Shown here one piece after another: positions 17,305-29,775 of a DNA stretch of 64,000 nt. This DNA comes from CAWFMO01 sp963817065 (GTDB taxonomy: Bacteria; Actinomycetota; Thermoleophilia; Solirubrobacterales; 70-9). Position numbers and translations under genes: made by a program. Location of the stretch: the NCBI GenBank assembly GCA_963817065.1, contig CAWFMO010000002.1:496001-560000 (forward strand). Direction: 5' to 3'. Positions within the stretch are counted from its first letter, which is position 1; the number at the start of each line of letters is the position of its first letter. The notes under the pieces are model-generated. The model was not told the DNA's origin and made no database searches. It was given only the letters and a program-made list of their open reading frames with translations.

Positions 17305-18546
17305 GTGAGGAGAGCCGCAACCGCCTGCATCGCCTCGCTCGCCCTGCTGGCGGGCGCCCCCGGGCCCGCTTCCGCGGCGCCTCCGGACGTCCCGGCCGCG
17401 ACCCCGATCGCGACCAGCGCCAAGGCGAAGGCCCGTACCGCGGTCGCCGGGGGGAAGTTCCGAGGCGCCTTGGCGAGGCTGATGCGCGGCGCCGGCCGCA
17501 AGAGCGGCGCCTGGGTCGGGACCTCGAGCGGCGCGACGGTATTCGCCCGCCGCGCCGGCAAGCGCCGGATCCTGGCCTCGAACACGAAGCTGTTCACGAC
17601 CGCGACCGCCGTCTCGAGATTCGGCCCCGGCACCTCGCTCCAGACCACGGCGTGGCAGATCGGCACGCTCACCGGCGGGGTCCTGACCGGCAGCCTTTTG
17701 CTGCGCGGCGACGGCGACCCGAGCCTCGAGGCCCGCGACATCGAGACCCTGGCCGCGAAGGTCGCGGCGAGCGGAATCGTCCAGGTCACCGGTCCGCTGA
17801 TCTACGACGAGAGCGCCTGGGACGCGAGCCGCTCGGTCCCGAGGACGGGCGTGACCGGGAGCATCGGCGGCTCGCTCTCGGGGCTGATGTTCGCCGGCGG
17901 CGACAAGGCGGCCGGCGAGCGCTTCTCCGCCGCGCTTCGCGAGCGGGGGATCCTGATGCCCAAGGACGTCAAGGCCGGCTCGCTCGAGCTCCAGCCCCCC
18001 GAGCGCGTCCAGCTCGCGGCCGTCGGCTCGGCCCCGATCGCGGACCTGATCCGCGACATCAACGTGCCCTCGAACAACTTCCTCGCCGAGGCGATGCTGA
18101 AGGCGGTCGGCGACCACTTCGGCGGCAACGGCTCGACCGCGGCCGGCGTCGCCGCGATGCGCGCCTGGGCCGCCCCGCGCGGGGCGCCGTTTCGGGCCGA
18201 GAACGGCTCCGGGCTGACGACCGTCAACCGCGCCTCCCCGCGCGCCGTCGGCAAGCTCCTGGTCTCGATGCTCGGCGAGCCCGCCGACGTCTCGGCCGCG
18301 TTCAGCGACTCGCTCGCGGTCGCCGGCCAGAGCGGCACCCTCGCGCGCCGGATGCGCGGCACCGCGGCCGCCGGGCGCTGTCGCGGCAAGACCGGGACCC
18401 TGAGCGGGGTCAGCGCGCTGTCCGGCTACTGCTCGCGCGGCGGCCGCACGACCGTCTTCTCGATCCTTATGAACCGCGCCAGCGTCTCCCACGCGCAGCT
18501 GATCCAGGACCGGATCGCGGCGCTCGTCGCGCGGTTCTCGGGCTAG
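17305..18546 (+). CDS. dacB: D-alanyl-D-alanine carboxypeptidase, DacB/PBP4 type (S13)
   Basis: The protein (413 residues from GTG 17305) has a signal peptide and the penicillin-binding motifs SNTK (Ser92-Lys95), SNN and KTGT. It would trim or cleave peptidoglycan peptides outside the membrane. GTG at 17305 gives a compact signal peptide beginning RRAATACIASLALL; the frame is also open from TTG 17290. The protein is short for the family, with a reduced insert between the first two motifs. The end overlaps the convergent lipoprotein gene by 4 bases. Confidence 0.88.
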   Translation: MRRAATACIASLALLAGAPGPASAAPPDVPAATPIATSAKAKARTAVAGGKFRGALARLMRGAGRKSGAWVGTSSGATVFARRAGKRRILASNTKLFTTATAVSRFGPGTSLQTTAWQIGTLTGGVLTGSLLLRGDGDPSLEARDIETLAAKVAASGIVQVTGPLIYDESAWDASRSVPRTGVTGSIGGSLSGLMFAGGDKAAGERFSAALRERGILMPKDVKAGSLELQPPERVQLAAVGSAPIADLIRDINVPSNNFLAEAMLKAVGDHFGGNGSTAAGVAAMRAWAAPRGAPFRAENGSGLTTVNRASPRAVGKLLVSMLGEPADVSAAFSDSLAVAGQSGTLARRMRGTAAAGRCRGKTGTLSGVSALSGYCSRGGRTTVFSILMNRASVSHAQLIQDRIAALVARFSG

Positions 18547-18833
18547 CCGCTCGGCCGCGACCTGACGAAGAACGTCGCGTCGTCGCCGTCGACCTCGGTG
18601 ATCCGCACCGACGCCGTATAGGGGCCCTCAGGGCCCGTGAAGCTGCATTCGAACGTGTCCCCCTGCTTCGCCTCGACGTCCGACGGGCAGCTCATGTCGG
18701 TCGGCTCGAAACCGGTCTGCTCCGAGATCAGCCCCGCGACCGTCTCCTCGGCGCTGTCCGCGTCGACGGTCTTCTCGCCGCAGGCGGTGAAGGCGAAGGC
18801 CAGCAGGACGATCGGGATCACGGCCAGGCGCAC
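18543..18833 (-). CDS. DUF4333-type lipoprotein
   Basis: The 96-residue product has a lipoprotein signal (FAFTACGEK, Cys18) and the DUF4333 pattern MSCPSDVEAKQGDTFECSF with two cysteines likely to pair. The domain is common on the surface of actinobacteria and has no known activity. Its stop overlaps the end of the dacB-like gene. Confidence 0.78.
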   Translation of the reverse strand: MRLAVIPIVLLAFAFTACGEKTVDADSAEETVAGLISEQTGFEPTDMSCPSDVEAKQGDTFECSFTGPEGPYTASVRITEVDGDDATFFVRSRPSG

Positions 18834-18894
18834 GGCCGCAGTATTCCTGAACGAGCTTGCTCGGGCTGACCCCGGCTGCGCCAGACTGAAGCCG

Positions 18895-19296
18895 ATGACC
18901 GGGCTCGAGTGGACCCTTGTCGCTGCGGGCGCAGCCGTGGCCCTCTACGTCGCGTTCGTCGCGGCGCTGCTGATCGCGGGGCGGCGCAGCGACGCGCGGG
19001 CGCTGGCCGGTTTCATCCCCGACTGCGTCGTCCTCATGCGGCGGCTGCTCTCCGACCCGAGCGTCTCCGGCTGGCGCAAGGCGGCGATCGTTGCATTGAT
19101 CGGCTACCTCGCGATGCCGATCGACGTCGTCCCGGACTTCATCCCGGTGGCGGGCCAGCTCGACGACGCGCTCGCGGTGGCTCTCGTCCTCCGGCTTACC
19201 TTGCGCGGCGGCGGCCCGGAGCTGCTGCGCGAGCACTGGCCCGGCCCCGAGCCCTCGCTGCGGATCGTCAGCCGGTTGGCTTACGGAGCCGGCTGA
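18895..19296 (+). CDS. DUF1232 (YkvA-like) membrane protein
   Basis: The 133-residue protein has an N-terminal membrane helix (about residues 8-28) and the DUF1232 core ALIGYLAMPIDVVPDFIPVAGQLDDA. The family is widespread and uncharacterised. ATG at 18895 is the first start that keeps the helix. The 3' end overlaps the convergent DUF4345 gene by 29 bases. Confidence 0.82.
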   Translation: MTGLEWTLVAAGAAVALYVAFVAALLIAGRRSDARALAGFIPDCVVLMRRLLSDPSVSGWRKAAIVALIGYLAMPIDVVPDFIPVAGQLDDALAVALVLRLTLRGGGPELLREHWPGPEPSLRIVSRLAYGAG

Positions 19297-19666
19297 GGAG
19301 CAGAAACACGGCGATCGGGATCATCAGCTCGAGACCCATCAAGACGACATAGAGCGCGTCCGGGCGGCCCTCGGCGATCCAGCCGATCCCCCGCGCCACC
19401 CCGCCGGCAAACAGGAAGGCCGCCAACGCCCGAACCGCTAACTGCTCGCCCTCGATCCGCGGCGCCACCCAGAGTGACGCGACTCCGTAAGCCGCCCAGA
19501 AAGCCGCGAAGAACCTGAATTCGCTCTCGACGCTGGGATTGGCCGGTGCCCCGTCGAACTGCCCGTCGGGACCGGTGAGCACCGCGAAGATCCCGGCCGC
19601 GATCCCGACGACCCCGAGAACCGCGAACAGCGCCTGGAGCAGTGCCTTTGCGCGCCGGGCGCCCAT
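19268..19666 (-). CDS. DUF4345-type membrane protein
   Basis: The 132-residue protein has four predicted membrane helices with FFAAFWAAYGVASLWVAPRI and FLFAGGVARGIGW, typical of DUF4345. Function is unknown. It lies 9 bases after a secreted protein gene on the same strand. Confidence 0.75.
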   Translation of the reverse strand: MGARRAKALLQALFAVLGVVGIAAGIFAVLTGPDGQFDGAPANPSVESEFRFFAAFWAAYGVASLWVAPRIEGEQLAVRALAAFLFAGGVARGIGWIAEGRPDALYVVLMGLELMIPIAVFLLLSRLRKPTG

Positions 19667-19675
19667 TGGGGGCGA

Positions 19676-20227
19676 CTAGTTGAGGTCCTTCGAATCGGTC
19701 AACGCGCCGACCCTGTTCGCGGTCCAGGAGACGACGCCGCTGTCGCAGGTCCCCCACGCGTAGCCGCCCTCCTTGAATGGGCGCTGCTCGACCTCGCGGA
19801 CGATGCCGCTGGCGCTCCGTTTACCGAGGATCTGGCCGCTGACGGTCAAGGTGTCGGTGCCGTTTTGAGTGTCCGTGCCGGAGAAGCTGCCGTTCTTCTT
19901 CGGCTTGACGGCGATCTCGTGCTTCGACTCGCCGTCGCTCGACTCGAAGCCCGAACAAGGCCCCCAGAGGCCGAACTGGGTCAGCTTGACGCTCTTCAGG
20001 CTCTTGCCCCGGTATTTGAGCTCGATCTGAATCGTCGGGGTGTACGTGGGAAAGCAACACAGGTGGGTCAACGGCGTAAGTCCGGGGTCCTTGGGGTGAT
20101 TGATCGGACCCTCGAGGCTGACCTTGACCTTCTTCCCGTCTTTGGCCGCCGCAACGGAAGGCACGGTCGCAAGCGCCGCGACGAGCAGGGCGATAATCAT
20201 CAGGGACCGGCTGCTGGGCTTGGTCAT
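19676..20227 (-). CDS. Secreted protein, unknown function
   Basis: The 183-residue product has a signal peptide (about residues 1-28) and a mature part rich in beta-strand pattern, with cysteines in HLCCFP, GPCSG and GTCDSG. A run of acidic and basic residues follows DGESKHEIAVKPKKNGSF. No family is recognised. The start is preceded by GGAGGTGGAGG. Confidence 0.68.
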   Translation of the reverse strand: MTKPSSRSLMIIALLVAALATVPSVAAAKDGKKVKVSLEGPINHPKDPGLTPLTHLCCFPTYTPTIQIELKYRGKSLKSVKLTQFGLWGPCSGFESSDGESKHEIAVKPKKNGSFSGTDTQNGTDTLTVSGQILGKRSASGIVREVEQRPFKEGGYAWGTCDSGVVSWTANRVGALTDSKDLN

Positions 20228-20268
20228 CCTCCACCTCCAAGCTTTCGACTGAGGCGGAGGCTACGGGT

Positions 20269-20802
20269 TCAGGGCGCCGGGTTGTACGTGAGCAGAACGA
20301 CGCCGGAGTCGAACCGCTTCATGTCGTCGAGCTCGAGCCGGACCGTTCCCCGGTCGCCGAGGACGTGGACGTTGCCCTCACCCCAGACGAGCGGGTTCAG
20401 GTAGACCTCGAACTCGTCGATCAGGCCCTTCTCGGCGAGGGCGTAGGCAAACTCGCCGCTTCCGTGCATGAACAGGTCGCCGTCGACCTCGTCCTTGAGC
20501 TTCGGGATCGAGTCCTCGAGCTCGCCCTCGAGCAGGGTCGCGTTCCACTCGAGGTCGCCGGAGAGCGTCTTCGAGCCGACGTACTTCGGCATCGGGTTGA
20601 CCATGTCCGCCCACTTGCCCGACTCGTCGGGCCAGTACCCCGCCAGCCCCTCGTAGGTGACGCGGCCGAGGACCAGCCCGGCCGATTTCGCCTGGCGCTC
20701 GAACGAGTACTCGGCGTGGTCTCCGCCCTCCTGCACCCACTCGCCGACGGGATCGATGACGCCGTCGACGGTGGCCTGCGTTGAAGCGATCAGCTTGCCC
20801 AT
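20269..20802 (-). CDS. Dihydrofolate-reductase-like (RibD C-terminal) protein
   Basis: The 177-residue protein has the RibD-C/DHFR fold pattern: an N-terminal LIASTQATVDGVI, then AGLVLGRVTYEGLAGYWP and LFMHGSGEFAYAL. Such stand-alone proteins are NADPH-dependent reductases of unknown substrate. The ATG at 20802 has AAGGAGAC just upstream. It is not linked to riboflavin or folate genes here. Confidence 0.85.
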   Translation of the reverse strand: MGKLIASTQATVDGVIDPVGEWVQEGGDHAEYSFERQAKSAGLVLGRVTYEGLAGYWPDESGKWADMVNPMPKYVGSKTLSGDLEWNATLLEGELEDSIPKLKDEVDGDLFMHGSGEFAYALAEKGLIDEFEVYLNPLVWGEGNVHVLGDRGTVRLELDDMKRFDSGVVLLTYNPAP

Positions 20803-20898
20803 CTCGGTCTCCTTCGCTCGCGGGCGCTCCCTCTGAGCGCCCTCTAACCATGAGACGGACGGGGAACCGCGGATTCATCGGAAACCGGCGAGTCGGGC

Positions 20899-20920
20899 GC
20901 CCCGGCCGAGCGGCCGGGGC
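20899..20920 (-). terminator. GC hairpin after the calcium-binding repeat gene
   Basis: The inverted repeat GCCCCGGCCG and CGGCCGGGGC starts 4 bases after the stop of the repeat protein gene. There is no T run, so it is a possible terminator or mRNA end stabiliser rather than a classical one. Confidence 0.4.
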
Positions 20921-20923
20921 GGT

Positions 20924-22258
20924 TCAGCAGCTCTTCGCCTTCGGGTCCTTGCGGTCCTTGACGAACGACTCCCTCCGGTTCTTGCCCTTGCCGCAGTTGA
21001 GCCGCTTGTCGCGCTGGTTGTCCTTGGCGAGCAGCCGGTCGAGGCCGCCCTTGCCGAGGAAGATGTCCTTGCCGGAGTTGCCGGTCAGCTTGTCGTTGCC
21101 CGAGCCGCCGACGAGGTTGTCGTTCTCCGAGCCCCCGAAGAGCTTGTCGTTGCCGGTACCGCCGAGCAGCCGATCGACGCCGGCGCTGCCGTTGACCTTG
21201 TCGTTGGCGCCGCCGCCGTTGACGGTGTCGTTGCCGGCGTTGCCGGTCAGGTCGTTGACCGAGAACGAGCCGGTGATCTGGTCGGAGCCCGAGCCGGTCT
21301 TGACGTTCTCGAAGTCGCTGTGGGCGTTGTCCCCGAACCCGTCGAGACCGCCGCCGTCGTTGGGGCCGTCGTCGAGGGTCACGTTGACCGACTCGGTCCG
21401 GGTCGAGTAGAGGACGACGTCGGTGCCGGTGTTGCCGATCATGTCGTCAGGGCCGTCGCCGCCATCGATCGTATCGCCGTCGAGCTCGCCGTCGATCCTG
21501 TCGGCGCCCGCACCGCCCCTGAGATCGTCGTCCTGGGTCCCGCCGAGGAACCTCTCGTCGCCGGGGCCGCCCTGGATCGTGTCGTTCTGGTTCGCGCCGT
21601 CGAGCGTCAGCTGGTTGGCCGCGAGCTGCAGCGGGCTGCCGGCCGGAGCCTGGCCGCCGACGGCGCTGATCGTGTCGTCGCCGCCGCGCCCGTTGATCGT
21701 CGCGGTCTCGACCCCCGCGCCGAGGACGTCGTCGTTGTCGAGCGCCCCGGGCTCGGAGCCGTTGTTGAGGTTGGCGCCGATGTCCCCGGCGCCGTTCTCG
21801 CCGAGCAGGAAGTTGTCCGCGTTGTCGGTGCCGTCGATCTGCAGCGTGTCGGTGCCGTCGCCGGCGTTGACCGCGACCTCGATCTCGGCGCCGGCCGCCT
21901 CGGGCGGGGTGTTGAAGCCCGGGGCGAGCAGACCGCCCTGGAGGGTGAGGAAGACGCTCGAGTTATGGGCTGCGGCGTCGTTGACGATGATCCGCTCCGT
22001 GTTGCCGACGTCGGGCGTGTCGGGCGCGCAGGCCGCGGCGCCGGCGAGCGTGGCGCCGTTCGCGTCGATGAAGACGATGTTGTTGGCCGAGCGCTGGACC
22101 GTCAGCTTCGCCGACTCGGCGTCGGTGTTGAGCGTGACGATCGCATCGCGCGCGACCGCGGTGTTGAACACGCAGGTCGGCTGGGCCGCGCTCGCGGCGG
22201 CGGGGGCGAGCGCCGTGGCGGCGGTCGCGATCGCTGCTGTGATCAGTGCTCGTCTCAT
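20924..22258 (-). CDS. Secreted RTX-like calcium-binding repeat protein
   Basis: The 444-residue protein has a signal peptide, a beta-rich N-terminal region, and from about residue 200 many glycine/aspartate nonapeptides (for example GGPGDERFLGGTQDDDLRGG and GGSENDNLVGGSGND). These form calcium-binding parallel beta-rolls. Beta-roll proteins fold outside the cell, where calcium is high. The end is basic with two cysteines (residues CGKGKNRR to AKSC), like other tails in the window. No enzyme domain is seen. Confidence 0.85.
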   Translation of the reverse strand: MRRALITAAIATAATALAPAAASAAQPTCVFNTAVARDAIVTLNTDAESAKLTVQRSANNIVFIDANGATLAGAAACAPDTPDVGNTERIIVNDAAAHNSSVFLTLQGGLLAPGFNTPPEAAGAEIEVAVNAGDGTDTLQIDGTDNADNFLLGENGAGDIGANLNNGSEPGALDNDDVLGAGVETATINGRGGDDTISAVGGQAPAGSPLQLAANQLTLDGANQNDTIQGGPGDERFLGGTQDDDLRGGAGADRIDGELDGDTIDGGDGPDDMIGNTGTDVVLYSTRTESVNVTLDDGPNDGGGLDGFGDNAHSDFENVKTGSGSDQITGSFSVNDLTGNAGNDTVNGGGANDKVNGSAGVDRLLGGTGNDKLFGGSENDNLVGGSGNDKLTGNSGKDIFLGKGGLDRLLAKDNQRDKRLNCGKGKNRRESFVKDRKDPKAKSC

Positions 22259-22358
22259 CTCTACGCCTAACCCTCCTGGCTCGCCAAAGTCGCGCCCTGC
22301 GGCGCCGATTGCGACCGATATACCTGGTTCGCGGGGGGTGAAAACCCCCGATTGCCGA

Positions 22359-26039
<3,681 letters not shown>

Positions 26040-26065
26040 TCACTGAGATTGCCCGCGTCGGCGGC

Positions 26066-26232
26066 TAGATGAGGGATGCCACGGCCGCGTGCGACTGGGG
26101 GCGCGCGTGGCCGAGCAGATCGAGGACGCAGGGCGCAGCCCTTGCTGGTTGCAAAGGCAAGCCCGAGGACGAAGAGATGCGAAGCGCCACGCGCGTCATC
26201 CAGTTGCGCGGGGTCGTGGAATCACTCATCTA
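26066..26232 (+). repeat. Long palindromic structured element, copy A
   Basis: The 167-bp imperfect palindrome has ends TAGATGA and TCATCTA. It shares an 84-base core (26107-26190) with copies B (2 differences) and C. The plus-strand fold has an outer helix of about 30 bp, a helix CGCGCGTGGC/GCCACGCGCG, a short helix with tandem G-A pairs (26115-26121 with 26174-26180), and a terminal hairpin at 26131-26164 with loop TGGTT. No tandem duplication flanks it. It sits between truA and a plus-strand gene whose -10 box (TACGGT, 26236) begins 4 bases after it. Confidence 0.85.
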
Positions 26233-26272
26233 GGGTACGGTCACCTGGAGCTAAGAGGAGGAAAGGCGAGAA

Positions 26273-26554
26273 ATGGCGAATATGGATGTGACTGACCGCG
26301 AGGGCTACGAGCGCTCGACGCTCAGCGACAGCGGCGCGCAGATCCGGCGCGGCTCCGAGCGCGGAGCGGCGATCTACAGCGTGATCGCGGTTCTGGTCGG
26401 TGCGGCGCTCTGCTACGCCGCGGTCGAGGCGATCAAGGGCTGGGCCCAGTGGCTGGTGCTCGCCGTGCTCGTCGTCTTCACGGTCGCGCTCGCGTTTGCG
26501 ATCGGGCCGAACCGCAAGGGCTCGGGCGAAGCCCTGAACCCCGACAACATCTAG
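26273..26554 (+). CDS. Small two-helix membrane protein, unknown
   Basis: The 93-residue protein has a polar N-terminus of about 35 residues and two membrane helices (IYSVIAVLVGAALCYAAVEAI and WAQWLVLAVLVVFTVALAFAIG). ATG follows GAGGAGGAAAGG. It is on the plus strand between rplQ and truA, opposite to all nearby genes, with a -10-like TACGGT at 26236. No family is recognised. Confidence 0.7.
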   Translation: MANMDVTDREGYERSTLSDSGAQIRRGSERGAAIYSVIAVLVGAALCYAAVEAIKGWAQWLVLAVLVVFTVALAFAIGPNRKGSGEALNPDNI

Positions 26555-26561
26555 GGGATCC

Positions 26562-26915
26562 CTAGACCAGTTCGAGGAAGACCATCTCGGCCGAGTCCGA
26601 GCGGCGCGGGCCGAGCTTGACGATCCGCGTGTAGCCGCCGTTTCGCTCCGCGTAGCGCGGCGCGACCTCGACGAACAGCTTGTGGACCGTGAACTTGTCC
26701 TGGCCGAGCGCCGAGAGGGCCTGGCGGCGGGCGTGGAGGTCGCCGCGCTTGCCGAGCGTGATCAGCCGCTCGACCTCGGGCTTGACCGCCTTCGCCTTGG
26801 CCTGCGTGGTTCGGATCCGCTCGTGCTCGATCAGCTCCTTCGAGAGGTTGGCGAACATCGACTTCCGGTGAGCCGCGTCCCGGCTCAGCTTGTTGCGCTG
26901 CTTGCCGTGGCGCAC
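26562..26915 (-). CDS. rplQ: Ribosomal protein L17
   Basis: The 117-residue L17 has the standard start [21 protein letters not shown] and the family length. It is the last ribosomal gene of the alpha operon, 10 bases after rpoA. Its 3' end faces the plus-strand membrane protein gene. Confidence 0.97.
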   Translation of the reverse strand: MRHGKQRNKLSRDAAHRKSMFANLSKELIEHERIRTTQAKAKAVKPEVERLITLGKRGDLHARRQALSALGQDKFTVHKLFVEVAPRYAERNGGYTRIVKLGPRRSDSAEMVFLELV

Positions 26916-26925
26916 CGTCGGCCGC

Positions 26926-27906
26926 CTACTCGGGCCTCAGCGAGAGGCCGCGGGCCTTGAGGGTCTCGACGACCTCCTCGATCGACTTGCGACCGAAGTT
27001 GGGGATCGCGTTGAGCTCGGACTCCGACTTGCGGACGAGCTCGCCGACGTTCTGGATCCCGGCGCGCTTGAGGCAGTTGTAGGAGCGGACGCCGAGCTCG
27101 AGCTCCTCGATCAGGATCTCGTCCATCCCGTCGGCGCCCGGAACCGCGGCTGCCTCGGCGCCGCCGTTGGTCGCGAGCGCGCCGGCGCCGTCGCGCGCGG
27201 TCAGCTCCTCGACCCGGTCGGCGTCGGTGAAGATCGCCAGGCTCTTGATCAGGATCTCCGCCGCCTCGCGCAGAGCCGAGCCGGGCTCCATCGAGCCGTC
27301 GGTCTCGACCTCGAGCGAGAGCTTGTCGAAGTCGGTCCGCTGACCGACGCGGGCGGGATCGACCGAGTACGACGCGCGGCGGATCGGCGAGAAGATCGCG
27401 TCGATCGGCACGACGCCGATCGGCTGGTCCTCGGCCTTGTTGTCGTCGGCGGGCGAGTAGCCGCGGCCGCGGCCGATCGTCAGGTACATCTCGAGCTTGG
27501 TCTTCTTCTCGAGCGTGGCGATCGGCGCGTCGGGGTTGAGGATCTCGACGCCCGCGGGCAGGTCGATGTCCTTGGCCTTGATCTCGCCGGGGCCGGTCGC
27601 GACCAGCGGGGTCTCGACCTCGTCGGCGTCGGTGTGCATCCGCACGACGACATCCTTGAGGTTGAGGACGAGGTCGGTGACGTCCTCCTTGAGGCCCGGG
27701 ATGGTCGAGAACTCGTGCGCGACCCCTTCGATCCGGACGCTGGTGATCGCGGCGCCGCCGAGCGAGGACAGCAGCACGCGGCGCAGGCTGTTGCCGAACG
27801 TGTAGCCGAAGCCCTTGTCGAGGGGCTCGATCGTGAATGTGCCCTCGGTGTCGTCGACATCCTGGGCCGAAATCTTCGGGACCTGAAACTCTGGCAGGGT
27901 GGTCAT
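26926..27906 (-). CDS. rpoA: RNA polymerase alpha subunit
   Basis: The 326-residue subunit has the N-terminal assembly domain ([22 protein letters not shown]) and the C-terminal DNA-binding domain ([19 protein letters not shown]). The linker (about residues 238-262) is rich in Ala and Gly. It follows rpsD in the alpha operon. Confidence 0.97.
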   Translation of the reverse strand: MTTLPEFQVPKISAQDVDDTEGTFTIEPLDKGFGYTFGNSLRRVLLSSLGGAAITSVRIEGVAHEFSTIPGLKEDVTDLVLNLKDVVVRMHTDADEVETPLVATGPGEIKAKDIDLPAGVEILNPDAPIATLEKKTKLEMYLTIGRGRGYSPADDNKAEDQPIGVVPIDAIFSPIRRASYSVDPARVGQRTDFDKLSLEVETDGSMEPGSALREAAEILIKSLAIFTDADRVEELTARDGAGALATNGGAEAAAVPGADGMDEILIEELELGVRSYNCLKRAGIQNVGELVRKSESELNAIPNFGRKSIEEVVETLKARGLSLRPE

Positions 27907-27938
27907 TACTTCCTTTGCGTTGCTGGTTTTCGGGACTG

Positions 27939-28559
27939 CTACTTCGAGTAGAGCTCGACGATGAGCTGCTCCTCGACCGGGGCGGAGATCTCACTCCGCT
28001 CCGGGAGACGCAGAACCTTGGCCGTGAGCGAGTCGTGGTCGGCTTGCAGCCAGGCCGGAACCCCGGCCGTGAGCTCGGTCGCGGCGCGAACCGCGTCCGT
28101 GGCTGCCGTGCCGCTCTTGATCGCGATCACGTCGTCGGGCGTCACTTGGTAAGAGGGGATGTCGACGCGGCGGCCGTTCACGGTCCAGTGGCCGTGGCGG
28201 ATGAACTGCCGCGCCTGACGCCGTGAGGCGGCGAATCCGAGCCGCACGAGGACGTTGTCGAAGCGTCGCTCGAGCAGCCGCAGCAGGTTCTCGCCGGTGA
28301 CGCCCTCCTGGCGGCTCGCCTTGTCGTAGTAGCTCCGGAACTGCTTCTCGAGCACCTGGTAGTAGCGGCGCGCCTTCTGCTTCTCGCGCAGCTGGTTGCG
28401 GTACTCGGAGGCGCGCATCCGGCCGCGGCCGTGCTCGCCCGGGGCGTAGGAGCGGCGCTCGACGCCGCACTTGTCGGTGAAGCAGCGCTGGCCCTTGAGG
28501 AACAGCTTCTGGCCCTCGCGGCGGCACTGCTTGCACTGGGGTGAGGTGTCGCGGGCCAC
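27939..28559 (-). CDS. rpsD: Ribosomal protein S4 (zinc-binding form)
   Basis: The 206-residue S4 starts at GTG 28559, one base into the rpsK stop (TAGTG). Cys9, Cys12, Cys26 and Cys31 form a complete zinc site, so this is the C+ form. The S4 RNA-binding domain (RLDNVL-like RRFDNVLVRLGFAASRRQARQFI) is present. The longer open frame upstream is a shadow of rpsK and rpsM. Confidence 0.96.
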   Translation of the reverse strand: MARDTSPQCKQCRREGQKLFLKGQRCFTDKCGVERRSYAPGEHGRGRMRASEYRNQLREKQKARRYYQVLEKQFRSYYDKASRQEGVTGENLLRLLERRFDNVLVRLGFAASRRQARQFIRHGHWTVNGRRVDIPSYQVTPDDVIAIKSGTAATDAVRAATELTAGVPAWLQADHDSLTAKVLRLPERSEISAPVEEQLIVELYSK

Positions 28560-28957
28560 TAGACGCGCCTCCGCTTCCGCGGCCGGCAGCCATTGTGGGC
28601 CTGCGGGGTGATGTCCTTGACGGTGGTGACGTCGAGCCCGGCGGCCTGGAGCGAGCGGATCGCGGTCTCGCGGCCGGAGCCGGCGCCCTTGGCGAGCACC
28701 TCGACCTTCTGCATCCCGTGCTCCATGCCCTTGCGCGCGGCGGCGTCGGCGGTCACCTGGGCGGCGAACGGGGTCGACTTGCGCGAACCCTTGAAGCCCG
28801 CCGAGCCGGCCGACTCCCAGGCGATCACGTTGCCCTCCATGTCGGTGAGCGTGACGATCGTGTTGTTGAACGACGTCTTCACGTGCGCCTGCCCGTAGGT
28901 GACGTTCTTCTTTGTCTTGCGCTTGCGCGGCTTGGCTGCTGGTTTTGCGTCTGCCAT
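28559..28957 (-). CDS. rpsK: Ribosomal protein S11
   Basis: The 132-residue S11 has the basic N-terminus and the conserved [24 protein letters not shown] block, and ends [10 protein letters not shown]. It is part of the alpha operon, 12 bases after rpsM and overlapping rpsD by one base. Confidence 0.97.
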   Translation of the reverse strand: MADAKPAAKPRKRKTKKNVTYGQAHVKTSFNNTIVTLTDMEGNVIAWESAGSAGFKGSRKSTPFAAQVTADAAARKGMEHGMQKVEVLAKGAGSGRETAIRSLQAAGLDVTTVKDITPQAHNGCRPRKRRRV

Positions 28958-28969
28958 CTAAGTCTCTTT

Positions 28970-29347
28970 CTACTTGGTGGGCTTGGGCTTGCCGGCGATG
29001 CTCAGCCGGCGCGGGCCCTTGCGGCTGCGGGCGTTCGTCTTGGTGCGCTGGCCGCGGGTCGGGAGGCCGCGCCGGTGGCGCATCCCGCGGTATGAGCCGA
29101 TCTCCTGCAACCGCTTGACGTTCTGCGAGCGTTCGCGGCGCAGGTCGCCCTCGACCTCGCGCGACTCGACCGCCTCGCGGAGCTTGACGATCTCGTCCTC
29201 GGTCAGGTCCTTGACCGCGGTGTCGGGATCGATCCCGGCCGACTTCAGAAGCTCGTTCGCGGTCGAGCGCCCGATCCCGAAGACGTACGTCAGGCCGACC
29301 TCGATCCGCTTGTTGGTGGGGATGTTGACTCCGGCGATGCGGGCCAT
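28970..29347 (-). CDS. rpsM: Ribosomal protein S13
   Basis: The 125-residue S13 starts [21 protein letters not shown] and ends with the basic [18 protein letters not shown]. Its ATG lies directly after palindromic element B, so its ribosome-binding region (GAAGG) is inside an arm of the element and could be masked in a hairpin. Confidence 0.97.
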   Translation of the reverse strand: MARIAGVNIPTNKRIEVGLTYVFGIGRSTANELLKSAGIDPDTAVKDLTEDEIVKLREAVESREVEGDLRRERSQNVKRLQEIGSYRGMRHRRGLPTRGQRTKTNARSRKGPRRLSIAGKPKPTK

Positions 29348-29348
29348 C

Positions 29349-29513
29349 AGATGACAGCCTTCGTGGCCGGGTACGACCGGGGGCGACCGTGGCCGAGCAG
29401 ATCAAGGACGCAGGGCGCAGCCTTTGCTGGTTGCAAAGGCAAGCCCGAGGACGAAGAGATGCGAAGCGCCACGGGCGTCATCCGGGCGTGCGCGGTCGCG
29501 GAGGCGGTCATCT
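29349..29513 (+). repeat. Long palindromic structured element, copy B
   Basis: The 165-bp copy fills the space between the rpmJ stop and the rpsM start. Its core (29389-29472) differs from copy A at 2 of 84 positions. The helix CCGTGGC/GCCACGG differs from the other copies by a compensated pair. Ends are AGATGAC and GTCATCT. The terminal hairpin is at 29413-29446. The arm next to rpsM contains that gene's ribosome-binding region. Confidence 0.85.
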
Positions 29514-29626
29514 CAGCCCTGCCTCTGCTTGTGGCGAGGGTTCGGGCAGATCACGAGCACGGATCCGCCTCGGCGGACCACCTTGCACTTCTCACAAATC
29601 GGTTTTACGGACGCTCGGACCTTCAT
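29513..29626 (-). CDS. rpmJ: Ribosomal protein L36
   Basis: The 37-residue L36 starts [19 protein letters not shown] and holds the zinc-type set of cysteines and His (CEKC...CPNPRH). GAGGAAGG precedes the ATG. The usual partner infA is not directly upstream. Its stop codon touches the end of palindromic element B. Confidence 0.95.
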   Translation of the reverse strand: MKVRASVKPICEKCKVVRRGGSVLVICPNPRHKQRQG

Positions 29627-29670
29627 CGCCTTCCTCGGCGTAGCTCGTATCGGACTGGAGTGTGCCCGCC

Positions 29671-29690
29671 GGGCCCCAGGAGTTGGGCCC
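29671..29690 (-). promoter_or_regulatory. GGGCCC inverted repeat in the rpmJ leader
   Basis: GGGCCC at 29671 and 29685 flank an 8-base loop, about 45 bases before rpmJ. There is no T run. It could be a weak attenuator or chance. The rest of 29627-29775 shows no gene; in particular no infA-like frame is present. Confidence 0.25.
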
Positions 29691-29775
29691 ACAGGCAAGA
29701 ACGTCGGCCACGCCAGGCGTGAACCGACCCGGAAATACTAGCAATACCGCGTGCCTGGCTCCGCCTAGCGCCGTG

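Noticed and set aside
29389..29643. Similar short plus-strand frames in the three palindromes ([18 protein letters not shown])
   Set aside because: The similarity follows from the DNA core. Changes between copies fall as compensated base pairs rather than silent codon positions, and the frames have different ends, so a peptide is unlikely.
29671..29690. GGGCCC repeat as a rho-independent terminator before rpmJ
   Set aside because: There is no T run after the stem on either strand.
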